From Melittangium boletus DSM 14713 (GTDB taxonomy: Bacteria > Myxococcota > Myxococcia > Myxococcales > Myxococcaceae), in contig NZ_CP022163.1 of the NCBI RefSeq assembly GCF_002305855.1, positions 7,755,765-7,819,764 on the forward strand: a stretch of 64,000 nucleotides of DNA. Reading direction: 5' to 3'. The position numbers and the translations under genes are program-made. Every line of letters begins with the position of its first letter. The stretch's first letter is position 1. Shown here piece by piece: positions 43,980 to 51,215 of this stretch. The notes beneath the pieces are model-generated. The model saw only the letters and a list, made by a program, of their open reading frames with translations. It made no database searches and was not told where the DNA came from.

Positions 43980-44747
43980 TCACACCGAGATGAGACCCTT
44001 GCGGATGCCCTCCGTGACGGCCTCCACGCGGTTGGTGACCTCGAGCTTGCGGTAGATGTGCTCCAGGTGGGTGCGGATGGTGGCCTTGGACAGGTTGAGC
44101 ACGCGCGCCGCCTCGCTGTTGGACACGCCCTTGGCGATGAGCTGGAGGATCTCCGTCTCGCGGTCCGATAGCGGCTTGAGCAGGGGCTCCTGGGCGTCCC
44201 CGGAGAGGGCGGACTCGGGCGGGGCCGCGTCGGTCCCGGCGGAGCTGGAGGCGTCGGCGCTCGCGGGCGCCGAGGGCACGGGCGTCTGGCTCGGCGTCAC
44301 GCGGAAGTGGCGCAGCAGCCGGCTCGCCAGGTTCGGCTGGATGACGGAGCCTCCGGCGCGCACGTCCTTGATGGCCTCGATGATCTTGTCCACGGGCGTG
44401 CCCTTGAGCAGGTAGCCCGAGGCGCCGGCCGTCACCGCCTCGAGCACTTTGTCCTCCTCGTCGAAGATGGTGAAGATGAGGATCTCCACCTGGGGCCACT
44501 CCGCCTTGACCCGCCGCGTGACGTCGATGCCGCTCATGCGCGGCAGGCCCAAGTCCAGGAGGATCACATGGGGCTGGCTCCGGGGCACCTCCTCGATGGC
44601 CGCCTCGCCGGACAGCGCGGTGCCGACGATCTCGATCTCGTGATGACTCTCGAGCAGACGCAGCTGGTTCTTGAGGATGCGCGTCTGGTCCTCGACGACG
44701 AGGACACGGATGGGGGAGGGGGAAGGAGACTCACTCGCTTCGATCAT
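43980..44747 (-). CDS. NarL/FixJ-type response regulator
   Basis: A 255-residue regulator: receiver (Asp65 in VILLDLGLPRMSG, acidic pair Glu19-Asp20, Lys in YLLKGTP), an unusually long Ala/Ser/Pro-rich linker of about 50 residues, and a LuxR-type helix-turn-helix (LSDRETEILQLIAKGVSNSEAARVLNLSKATIRTHLEHIYRKL). It overlaps the upstream kinase gene by four bases, so the two are a cognate pair. Confidence 0.92.
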   Translation of the reverse strand: MIEASESPSPSPIRVLVVEDQTRILKNQLRLLESHHEIEIVGTALSGEAAIEEVPRSQPHVILLDLGLPRMSGIDVTRRVKAEWPQVEILIFTIFDEEDKVLEAVTAGASGYLLKGTPVDKIIEAIKDVRAGGSVIQPNLASRLLRHFRVTPSQTPVPSAPASADASSSAGTDAAPPESALSGDAQEPLLKPLSDRETEILQLIAKGVSNSEAARVLNLSKATIRTHLEHIYRKLEVTNRVEAVTEGIRKGLISV

Positions 44748-46048
44748 GAGAGGGCCGGTAGGGAGAAGGAGACGCGGGTGCCGTTGCCGGGCGCCGAGTC
44801 CACGAGGAGGGTGGCGCCGAGCTTCATGGAGCGCTCGCGCATGTTGAGCAGACCGTAGTGACCACGGGGTGTGCGCTGGGGATCGAACCCCTTGCCGTCA
44901 TCGCGCACGAGCAGTTCCACCCGGGAGTCGTCGTAGTCCAGCCGCACGTGCACCTGGGTGGGCGCGGCGTGCTTGAGGGCGTTGGACAGGCACTCCTGGA
45001 GGATTCGGAAGAGGGCGAGCTGGGCATCCGGGGAGAGCTTGCGCGGCAGGCCCGTGCGCTCGAAGCGGATGTCCATCTGGGTGCGCGCGGCGTACGTCTT
45101 CACGTAGTCCTCGAGTCCCTGGGTCAGCTCGAAGTCCTCGCGCATCATCTGCAGGCTGCGGCGCAGCTCCTCGATGGACTCCTCGGCCGTGGCCTTGAGC
45201 TCCTGGATCTCCGCCTGCAATGCGCCGTCCTTGGCCATGCCCAGGATGTACTCGGACTGGATGATCATCGAGGAGAGCGAGGCGCCCAGGCCGTCGTGGA
45301 TCTCCCGGGCGAGCCGGCTGCGCTCCTCCACCACGGCCATCTCCTTGAGGTCTCCCTGGAGCTCCACCACCTCGCGGTGGGCGATCGCCTCGCGCTCGCT
45401 CAGGTACGACAGCACGTAGATGATGATGAGCGTGAGCGACAGGTACCACAGGAGGGTGAGCACCTCGATGGCGGTGATCTCCCGGTAGAGCAGCAGATCC
45501 AACCGGATGATGACGAGCAGCGACAGCACCGCGGGCGTGATCGCCAGGGGCTTGGGGTAGAGGAGGGCGAAGAGGATGGTGAAGAGCAGCTGCGTCGCCA
45601 GGAGAGGGCTTTGCAGGCCTCCGCCCACCTGGGGTTTGGCGAGCACCACCACCATGATCATCACGTCCAGGCAGAGGGTGATGTACGTCACCCACCGGCC
45701 GGCCTTGGGGTGGTCGATGACCAGGTAGTTGGCGACGCTGTAGAGCAGCATCGCGAAGTAGCCGGCGAACGCGGTGACGCCCTGCAGGCCGAAGTAGAAG
45801 GACCAGCTGGGCACCGCGAGCAGCAGCAGGCCCAGGGTGAGGAACATGAGCCGCGCGTAGAAGAGAGCGCGGGCCCGGGTGACGAAGCGCTCCTGCTCCC
45901 AGGAGTTCGCGGCCTGCGCGGCCGAGACGTTGTCCGTGAGCTTTCGCCGCTCGAGCACTTCGCGCACGCGGGCGCGCCGGTGCGACTCGGGGCTGGGGGT
46001 GTCGAGGGACAGGGCGGGATCCATCAGGCCGGCGAGCTTAGGAGACAT
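44744..46048 (-). CDS. DesK/NarX-type membrane histidine kinase
   Basis: A 434-residue kinase: N-terminal about 65 cytoplasmic residues, six TM helices (about 70-240), a coiled coil, then a HisKA_3 domain with phospho-His in SRLAREIHDGLGASLSSM, and a HATPase_c domain (ILQECLSNALKHA, VRDDGKGFDP, YGLLNMRERS). With the NarL-type regulator encoded four bases overlapping downstream it forms a two-component system. The sensed signal is likely at or within the membrane, as no large periplasmic loop exists. ATG 46048 lacks a strong Shine-Dalgarno but precedes the conserved part best. Confidence 0.88.
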   Translation of the reverse strand: MSPKLAGLMDPALSLDTPSPESHRRARVREVLERRKLTDNVSAAQAANSWEQERFVTRARALFYARLMFLTLGLLLLAVPSWSFYFGLQGVTAFAGYFAMLLYSVANYLVIDHPKAGRWVTYITLCLDVMIMVVVLAKPQVGGGLQSPLLATQLLFTILFALLYPKPLAITPAVLSLLVIIRLDLLLYREITAIEVLTLLWYLSLTLIIIYVLSYLSEREAIAHREVVELQGDLKEMAVVEERSRLAREIHDGLGASLSSMIIQSEYILGMAKDGALQAEIQELKATAEESIEELRRSLQMMREDFELTQGLEDYVKTYAARTQMDIRFERTGLPRKLSPDAQLALFRILQECLSNALKHAAPTQVHVRLDYDDSRVELLVRDDGKGFDPQRTPRGHYGLLNMRERSMKLGATLLVDSAPGNGTRVSFSLPALS

Positions 46049-46100
46049 GCCGGGTTTTCGGGAATCCCTCCCCTCGATTGTCCGCCCTTCAGGCGAGCGG

Positions 46101-46481
46101 TCAGCGGGCGTCGGTGCCCGGGCACGCCTTCTTGGCCTCGGGCTGACGGGCGAAGACGTGCTCCAGGCGGTCCTGGGTCTCGCCGGTGGCCTCGTTGAAG
46201 AGGGGCGAGCCGCCCGCGTACATGGTGCCCTCGGGGTGGCCATAGCGGTCCAGTTGGTGCGCCTTGAGCCACTGGTCCACGCAGGCCTCCCGCGCGGCGG
46301 GGGGCTCCGCGCCCTGGGCCCCGGTGCCCGAGTCGGAGGGAGGCGCTGAGGGCTGCCCGGCGTCGCGATAGGAGGGGGTCTCCACGGGCGCGGTGGGCGG
46401 CGGGGGCGGCGCGTCGGCGGTGTTCTTGTGGCAGCCAGTGGCGAGGCAGAGTGCGGCGAGCAGGGGGAGGGCGTTCTTCAT
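46101..46481 (-). CDS. Short lipoprotein with Pro-rich spacer
   Basis: A 126-residue lipoprotein: leader MKNALPLLAALCLATGC (lipobox LATGC), a Pro-rich spacer with six consecutive prolines broken by Thr, then a compact C-terminal region (ACVDQWLKAHQLDRYGHPEG, SPLFNEATGE, QPEAKKACPG) with two Cys that could pair. I recognise no named family. It lies 52 bases upstream of the histidine kinase gene on the same strand and could be cotranscribed. Confidence 0.72.
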   Translation of the reverse strand: MKNALPLLAALCLATGCHKNTADAPPPPPTAPVETPSYRDAGQPSAPPSDSGTGAQGAEPPAAREACVDQWLKAHQLDRYGHPEGTMYAGGSPLFNEATGETQDRLEHVFARQPEAKKACPGTDAR

Positions 46482-46560
46482 GGGGTCCTCGGTGATGCGC
46501 GGAGGAGGTTGAAGATACGCATTCACTCCGGGTTCGGGCAGCTTTTCGAGCGGGCTGGGG

Positions 46561-47322
46561 TTGACGGAGGACGGAGGCTCGGCGAGGGTCGTGCGCGTGC
46601 GAAACGGGGTGTCGGCGAGGGTGTTGGTGGTGGGGGCGGGAGGCTTGGGGTGCCCGGCCTCGTTGGCGCTCGCGCGAGCGGGCGTGGGCCAGTTGACGCT
46701 GGTGGACCCGGACCGGGTGGACGTGACGAACCTCCACCGGCAATTGTGGCATCGCCCCTCGGATGTGGGCCGGCACAAGGTGGAATCGGCGGCGGACGGA
46801 CTGCGGCGCGCCTTTCCGGCCTCGAGGGTGGAGACGCTCGTGGGGCGGGTGGACGCGGACAACGCCGCCGCCTTGTTCCAGGCCCATGACGCCGTGGTGG
46901 ACGCCACCGACGGCACGGCCACCAAGCTCTTCCTGTCGGACGTGGCGGTGGCCACGCGGGTGCCGCTCGTCTACGGCGGGGTGTTGCGGATGCAGGGCCA
47001 GGCGATGCGCGTGGTGCCCGGCGGGCCCTGCCTGCGCTGCCTATATGAGGAGGCGCCCTCGCCGGACGCGGTGCCCACGTGCGCGCAGGCGGGCGTGCTG
47101 GGCCCCATGGCGGGGCTGGTGGGCGCGTTGCAGGCCGCGTTGCTCCTGGAGTGTCTGGAGGGAGGTGCGTCCGACACGTCTGGCGAGGCCGTCCTGCACG
47201 TGCTCGATGGCGCCACCCTGCGCGGCCGACAGGTGCGCGTGCGCCGGGTCCCCGATTGCGAGGGCTGCGCCCGTCCTCGCACCCCCGTCTTTCCCGAGGA
47301 GTCCGAGCGATGCACGAGGTGA
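46561..47322 (+). CDS. E1-like ThiF/MoeB-family adenylyltransferase lacking the N-terminal arginine segment
   Basis: Up to 253 residues. Active-site features of ThiF/MoeB are complete: RVLVVGAGGLGCPASLALARAG (ATP loop), LVDPDRVDVTNLHRQ (Asp and the Asn/Arg/Gln set), GRHKVE (Lys), VVDATDG (Asp), PTCAQAGVLGP (possible thioester Cys), and a Zn site from CLRC and CEGC. What is missing is the N-terminal RYxRQ helix that donates an arginine into the partner's active site in MoeB homodimers; the frame upstream of the ATP loop has only about 22 residues and none of that motif. It probably activates the sulfur carrier encoded two genes on. Start: TTG 46561 or GTG 46591, undecided. The stop overlaps the TusA gene by 13 bases. 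Confidence 0.83.
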   Translation: MTEDGGSARVVRVRNGVSARVLVVGAGGLGCPASLALARAGVGQLTLVDPDRVDVTNLHRQLWHRPSDVGRHKVESAADGLRRAFPASRVETLVGRVDADNAAALFQAHDAVVDATDGTATKLFLSDVAVATRVPLVYGGVLRMQGQAMRVVPGGPCLRCLYEEAPSPDAVPTCAQAGVLGPMAGLVGALQAALLLECLEGGASDTSGEAVLHVLDGATLRGRQVRVRRVPDCEGCARPRTPVFPEESERCTR

Positions 47323-47552
47323 CGCGGACCGTGGACATCACCCGCGAGGTCTGCCCGATGACGTACGTGCGCACCAAGCTCGCGCTGGAGGCGCTGGGCG
47401 CGGGCGCGGTGTTGGAGGTGTGGCTCAAGGGGGAAGAGCCCTTGAAGAACGTGCCGCGCAGCGCGCGCGAGGACGGCCACGAAGTGCTCGCGCTGGAGCC
47501 GCGGGGGGATGGCACCCACCGGTTGTTGCTGCGCAAGCAGGAAGGACACTGA
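47310..47552 (+). CDS. TusA-family sulfurtransferase
   Basis: An 80-residue protein with the TusA/SirA fold. VDITREVCPMTYVRTKLAL contains the persulfide-carrying Cys15 of the CPxP-type motif, here CPMT, so the second proline is replaced. The C-terminal strands GAVLEVWLKGEEPLKNVPR and EVLALEP follow the family. TusA proteins relay sulfur as persulfide. It overlaps the ThiF gene and precedes the carrier protein by six bases, indicating sulfur transfer to that carrier (inference). Confidence 0.82.
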   Translation: MHEVTRTVDITREVCPMTYVRTKLALEALGAGAVLEVWLKGEEPLKNVPRSAREDGHEVLALEPRGDGTHRLLLRKQEGH

Positions 47553-47558
47553 CGCGCC

Positions 47559-47831
47559 ATGGCCACGGTCCGTATTCCCACCGCCATGAGAAGCCTCGCG
47601 GGCAACCAGGGCGAGGTGCGCGTCGCGGGCGCCACGGTGGGCGAGGTGTTGAACAACCTGGGCCGGGCGCACCCGGGCCTGGGCGCGCGCGTGCTCGATG
47701 ACCAGGGCGCGGTGCGGCGCTACGTGAACGTGTTCCTCAACGACGAGGACATCCGCTTCCTGAAGGAGTTGGACACGCCCGTGGCCGACGCGGACCGCCT
47801 CACCCTCATTCCAGCCATGGCGGGAGGTTAG
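47559..47831 (+). CDS. ThiS/MoaD-family ubiquitin-fold sulfur carrier
   Basis: A 90-residue beta-grasp protein: ATVRIPTAMRSLAGNQGEVR, VGEVLNNLGRAHPGL, VNVFLNDEDIRFL, and the C-terminal LTLIPAMAGG. The last two residues are Gly-Gly exactly at the stop, so it needs no proteolytic maturation before adenylation by an E1-like enzyme. The strong similarity in length and ending to CysO/MoaD points to a thiocarboxylate carrier in cysteine, cofactor or other sulfur chemistry. It lies six bases upstream of the degenerate ThiF-like gene. Confidence 0.87.
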   Translation: MATVRIPTAMRSLAGNQGEVRVAGATVGEVLNNLGRAHPGLGARVLDDQGAVRRYVNVFLNDEDIRFLKELDTPVADADRLTLIPAMAGG

Positions 47832-47836
47832 GGGCC

Positions 47837-48448
47837 GTGGCCCTGAGCGAGGAGAACATCCTCCGGTATTCGCGGCAGATCCTCCTGCGCGAGGTGGGCG
47901 GTCGCGGCCAGGAGCGTCTGCTCGCGGGAGGGGTGCGGCTGGGTGCCTCGGGCGGGGCGGGATTGACGGCCGCGGCGTACCTGGCGGCCGGTGGTACGGC
48001 GGTGGTGGCGGACGCGCGGCCGCTGATGCCCGGGGCGGAGGGCTTCCTCGTTCCGGCGGAGCAGGAGGGCGAGCCCGCGGCGGACGTGCTCGCGCGGGCC
48101 CTGCCGGAGTTCAACCCGGACGCGCTCGCGGCGCGCGGGACAGGCCTCCTGGCGGAGGTTCCCGCGACGTGGGATGGCGAGGGCCCTTGGGTGGCGCTGG
48201 GCGGGGAGGGACCGCGCGGCGTGGCCGTCTTCCGCGCTCCAGGGGGTTGTGGGGGCTGCTTCGAGGCCACGGTGGCGGAGCTGGGTCCTCCTCCCGGAGG
48301 GGTGCTGGGGGTAGGCCTGGGCGCGCTCGGAGCGCTGGTGCTGCAGCGGTTGTTGCTCGGGCTCGGGCCGTCGTTGGGCGCCTGTGGGTGGGAGGCCCCG
48401 GGCGTGCTGACGGAGAGGACGGTACGGCGCTGTGGCCGGTGCGGCTGA
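47837..48448 (+). CDS. Degenerate ThiF-like protein retaining the N-terminal RYSRQ segment
   Basis: A 203-residue protein that begins like MoeB/ThiF: ILRYSRQILLREVGGRGQERL, with the arginines that normally complement the partner's ATP site. The ATP loop is broken (GASGGAGL for GAGGLGS), and the Asp/Arg/Lys set and catalytic Cys are absent. Four Cys of the zinc site remain (GGCGGC and RRCGRCG), suggesting the fold is kept. It is encoded four genes into the same operon as the ThiF protein that lacks exactly this N-terminal part, so I infer a heterodimeric E1 comparable to eukaryotic SAE1-UBA2 or NAE1-UBA3. GTG 47837 is the start. Confidence 0.78.
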   Translation: MALSEENILRYSRQILLREVGGRGQERLLAGGVRLGASGGAGLTAAAYLAAGGTAVVADARPLMPGAEGFLVPAEQEGEPAADVLARALPEFNPDALAARGTGLLAEVPATWDGEGPWVALGGEGPRGVAVFRAPGGCGGCFEATVAELGPPPGGVLGVGLGALGALVLQRLLLGLGPSLGACGWEAPGVLTERTVRRCGRCG

Positions 48449-48455
48449 GGACGAG

Positions 48456-48911
48456 ATGCCCTCCTGGAGCGAGGCGCTGGACGAGGTCGTCCGGCATCTG
48501 GAGTCCGCCTGGCCCCTGGAAGGCTGTGGGGTGTTGCTGCGTGTGGGTCCGCGCGGACCCTGGCGTTGCCGTCCCCTGCGCAACGCCCTGGATGCGCGCG
48601 CCGCCCGGACGGCCTACGCCTTCGAGCCCCGCGAGTGGCTGGGTGTCCTCCAGGAGGCCGACACCCAGGGTGAGCAGGTCGCATGTGTGTTCCACTCCCA
48701 CGTGGAGGGAGGCCCGGGTTTTTCCGCGGAGGATCGGCGCCAGGCCGCGCCCGGGGGTCAACCCCTCCTGCCCGGGGTGTCCTACCTCGTGATGGCGATC
48801 CCCTCCGGGCGGGTCCGCGCCGCGGAACTCGTCCAATGGGACGGGCATGATTTTCGGGGACACCCCCTCCCGGGACGCTTTTTTTCGCGCCAACCGGCGG
48901 AAATCCCTTGA
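48456..48911 (+). CDS. JAMM/MPN+ metalloprotease (Mec+-like)
   Basis: A 151-residue JAMM protein. The full motif is present: Glu22 in PLEGCGVLL, then CVFHSH with His80 and His82, seven residues, Ser90, two residues, Asp93. It most resembles Mec+ of Mycobacterium, which removes cysteine from the CysO carrier. Since the carrier here already ends in GG, cleavage of an attached amino acid or deconjugation is more likely than carrier maturation (inference). ATG 48456 follows GAGGA; a GTG eight codons earlier is in frame but overlaps the previous gene. No CysM-like synthase is in view. Confidence 0.87.
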   Translation: MPSWSEALDEVVRHLESAWPLEGCGVLLRVGPRGPWRCRPLRNALDARAARTAYAFEPREWLGVLQEADTQGEQVACVFHSHVEGGPGFSAEDRRQAAPGGQPLLPGVSYLVMAIPSGRVRAAELVQWDGHDFRGHPLPGRFFSRQPAEIP

Positions 48912-48965
48912 GAAGTCGAGCGCCTGTCCGCTCTCCTCCTGCACCTGCGGAAAGGTAGGCACGAA

Positions 48966-48995
48966 TTGTCAAACGGCGGGTTTTTCGTCTATAAC
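48966..48995 (+). promoter_or_regulatory. Sigma-70-type promoter of the APS-kinase gene
   Basis: TTGTCA (5 of 6 to TTGACA) and TATAAC (5 of 6 to TATAAT) are 18 bases apart at 48966-48971 and 48990-48995, about 80 bases before the ATG. The patch is AT-rich within GC-rich DNA. It would start a new transcript after the sulfur-carrier operon. Confidence 0.5.
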
Positions 48996-49075
48996 GCCCC
49001 CGACTTTTGATCTGCCGCGCTCTGGGGGCTCCTGAAGGCAATGCGCCCTGGGAAGCGCAGGGAGTTAGAACCCGT

Positions 49076-49870
49076 ATGGCGCAGACGCTTGGTTTTACCG
49101 TGTGGCTGACCGGCATGTCCGGCACTGGCAAGAGTACGATGGCCGCCTACATCGCGGCCCGGCTCCGCCAGGTGGACCGCAACGTCGAGATCCTGGACGA
49201 GAACGAGGTCGGCAACGAGCTGTGGCAGGGCCTGGGTGACAGCAAGGACGAGCGCATGACGATCGTCCGCCGGCTGGGCTACGTGGCCGGACTGCTCACC
49301 CGCAACAACGTGGCGGTGCTGGTGCCCTGTGTGAGCCCGTACAAGGCGGGCCGCGAGGACAACCGCCGCTCGGTGGGCCGCTACATCGAGGTCTACGTGG
49401 ACTGTCCGACCGAGAAGCTCATCGAGCGCGATGGCACGGGCCGTTATAAGAAGGCGCTCGGGGGGGAGATCCCCAACTTCATCGGCATCACCGAGCCGTA
49501 TGAGCCACCCGCGTCCGCCGAGGTGGTCATCCACTCGGACCAGGAGAGCGTGGAGGAGGGGGCCGGGAAGATCTTCCAGTCCCTGCTGGACCTGGGCTAC
49601 GTGACGGCCGACGAGCTGAAGATCATCACCGGCAAGAAGATGAAGGCCCAGCCGCCCACGAAGACGGCCGTGACGCGGGTGTCCTCGGCCAAGCCTCCCA
49701 AGGCGGCGGCCAAGACGTCCAAGGCGGCGGCCAAGCCTTCCAAGGCGGCGGCCAAGACGCCCAAGGCCGCCAAGGAGGGCAAGGGCGCCAAGGCCCGTCC
49801 CGCCGCCCGGGCGGCGCGGGTCGCCAAGCCGTCGTCCAAGAAGGCCTCGGCCAAGCGCAAGGCCCGCTAG
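49076..49870 (+). CDS. cysC: APS kinase-like protein (CysC) with Lys/Ala-rich C-terminal tail
   Basis: A 264-residue protein. Residues 1-185 follow adenylylsulfate kinase: P-loop GMSGTGKST at 13, ILDENEVGNELWQGLG, KDERMTIVRRLGYVAGLL, VPCVSPYKAGREDNRR, EVYVDCPTEKLIERD, and GEIPNFIGITEPYEPP. One change from the family is DENEV in place of the LDGDN motif that binds the sulfate-activated nucleotide. The last about 78 residues are Lys/Ala/Pro repeats (KAAAKTSKAAAKPSKAAAK), like histone-H1-type tails, and would bind nucleic acid or polyanions. CysC phosphorylates APS to PAPS in sulfate activation. ATG 49076 has GGGAG 11 bases upstream. Confidence 0.82.
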   Translation: MAQTLGFTVWLTGMSGTGKSTMAAYIAARLRQVDRNVEILDENEVGNELWQGLGDSKDERMTIVRRLGYVAGLLTRNNVAVLVPCVSPYKAGREDNRRSVGRYIEVYVDCPTEKLIERDGTGRYKKALGGEIPNFIGITEPYEPPASAEVVIHSDQESVEEGAGKIFQSLLDLGYVTADELKIITGKKMKAQPPTKTAVTRVSSAKPPKAAAKTSKAAAKPSKAAAKTPKAAKEGKGAKARPAARAARVAKPSSKKASAKRKAR

Positions 49871-49968
49871 GGCTCGGGGGTCCTCGAGGCCTCCTTGACA
49901 CCTCCTCGACGTGAGGACCCTCGGGGTGCCATGGGCAACCCGGGGGTTCTTCGTTTATAGAGCCCTGC

Positions 49969-50853
49969 ATGCTGACCCCCGAGCGCATCCAGGCCCTGTG
50001 TGACTCCTCCCGCCCCAAGTTGGAGGCGATGCGCGCGCAACTCCGTGCCCATGGCTCGGCGCTGGTGGCGTTCTCCGGGGGTGTTGACTCCACCTTCGTG
50101 TTGAAGATCGCCGTGGAGGAGCTGGGCGAGCGGGCCCTGGCGCTCACGGCGCTGTCGGCCTCGGTCGCGCCGGAGGAGGAGAAGGAGGCGCGGGAGCTGG
50201 CCCAGCGCCTCGGCGCCCGGCACGTGGTGGTATCGAGCGACGAGCTGGCCAACCCCCAGTACGCGGCCAACCCCACCAACCGCTGCTACTTCTGCAAGAC
50301 GGAGCTGTACGACCTCTGCGAGGCCCAGCGCCGGGAGCGGGGAATCGAGGTGGTGCTGGACGGCTTCAACGCGGATGACTTCAAGGATCACCGTCCGGGA
50401 CACAAGGCCGCCCAGGAGCACGCGGTGCGCTCGCCCCTGGCGCTCGCGGGGCTGACGAAGGAGGAGATCCGCGCCTGGAGCCATGCCCTCGGCCTACCCA
50501 CGTGGGACAAGCCCCAGATGGCGTGCCTGGCGTCGCGCATCCCCTATGGCACCTCGGTGACGCGCGAGCGCCTCTTCCAGATCGCCGGGGCCGAGTCCGA
50601 GCTGCGCAAGCACGGCTTCCGCCAGTTCCGCGTGCGCTACCACCAGGAGGTGGCGCGGATCGAACTGGCGGCCGAGGAGTACGAGCGCTTCCTGTCCGCC
50701 GAGCTGCGGCGCCAGGTGGATGCCGCCTTCAAGGCGCTGGGCTTCAAGTTCGTGGCGTTGGACCTCGAGCCCTTCCGCTCGGGCCGGATGAACGACGCGG
50801 CCGGCATCCAGAAGCCCTCGGCCGACGTCCACCCCCTGCCCGTCGTGAGTTGA
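49969..50853 (+). CDS. larE: LarE-type ATP-dependent sacrificial sulfur transferase
   Basis: A 294-residue PP-loop protein: SGGVDS at 36-41 (ATP pyrophosphatase loop), CYFC with Cys106 and Cys109 in NRCYFCKTELY, and Cys186 in KPQMACLASRIPYGT, the Cys that gives up its sulfur in LarE of Lactiplantibacillus. Three cysteines in these places are also what iron-sulfur LarE enzymes use. LarE makes the sulfur-inserted nickel-pincer cofactor of lactate racemase with LarB and LarC, none of which are in this window. It lies 98 bases after the APS-kinase gene, continuing the sulfur theme. Confidence 0.88.
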   Translation: MLTPERIQALCDSSRPKLEAMRAQLRAHGSALVAFSGGVDSTFVLKIAVEELGERALALTALSASVAPEEEKEARELAQRLGARHVVVSSDELANPQYAANPTNRCYFCKTELYDLCEAQRRERGIEVVLDGFNADDFKDHRPGHKAAQEHAVRSPLALAGLTKEEIRAWSHALGLPTWDKPQMACLASRIPYGTSVTRERLFQIAGAESELRKHGFRQFRVRYHQEVARIELAAEEYERFLSAELRRQVDAAFKALGFKFVALDLEPFRSGRMNDAAGIQKPSADVHPLPVVS

Positions 50854-50889
50854 GCCGCCTGCTTGCCTGGCAGGATGTTGGATCCTGTT

Positions 50890-50910
50890 GCGGATCGGAC
50901 GTAGATCCGC
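50890..50910 (+). terminator. Hairpin after larE
   Basis: GCGGATC, a 7-base loop and GATCCGC form a perfect 7-bp stem 37 bases after the larE stop, before the ribbon-helix-helix gene. Without a U-run it is a probable rather than a certain terminator. Confidence 0.4.
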
Positions 50911-50982
50911 CGCGCGCGAGCGCGAGCGCCGCCGGCCGGGGTGATCCACCAGGTCAGGGGTTTTCTTGCGATCTCCCGCGCA

Positions 50983-51020
50983 TGTGCGACTTTGTGCGCA
51001 CCTGTAGGAGACAACGCACA
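50983..51020 (+). promoter_or_regulatory. Repeated TGTGCG motifs around the ribosome site of the RHH gene
   Basis: TGTGCG occurs at 50983-50988 and 50993-50998, exactly one helical turn apart, and its complement CGCACA at 51015-51020 just before the ATG. The middle copy lies in the palindrome GTGCGCAC. The Shine-Dalgarno AGGAG (51006-51010) sits between. Ribbon-helix-helix dimers bind such direct repeats, so this is a candidate autoregulatory operator. Confidence 0.5.
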
Positions 51021-51021
51021 C

Positions 51022-51186
51022 ATGGACATGAATCCTCGCCTCACCTCGGTGGTGTTCCGTCTCAACCGCGAGAAGCTGGACGCCCTGAAGGAGTTGTCGC
51101 GCTCGACGCGCATCCGCCAGAGCGAGTACCTGCGCGAGGCCATCTCCGACCTGCTCACCAAGTACGAGGAGCGTCTGGTCGACTGA
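51022..51186 (+). CDS. Ribbon-helix-helix (MetJ/Arc-type) regulator
   Basis: A 54-residue protein: an N-terminal strand (RLTSVVFRLNREKL) followed by two helices (LDALKELSRSTRIRQSEYLREAISDLLTKYEERL), the usual Arc/MetJ arrangement, with one dimer per DNA half-site. AGGAGA ten bases upstream sets the start at ATG 51022. The adjacent gene is neither a toxin nor an enzyme on this strand, so it is probably a stand-alone regulator; the larE or sulfur genes are possible targets. Confidence 0.8.
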   Translation: MDMNPRLTSVVFRLNREKLDALKELSRSTRIRQSEYLREAISDLLTKYEERLVD

Positions 51187-51215
51187 GCGTCATGTGCCGA
51201 GCCGTCCGTCCTCGC

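Noticed and set aside
49895..49960. TTGACA at 49895 with TTTATA before larE as a promoter
   Set aside because: The two elements are over 50 bases apart, far from the 16-18 needed, and no other -10 lies at the right distance.
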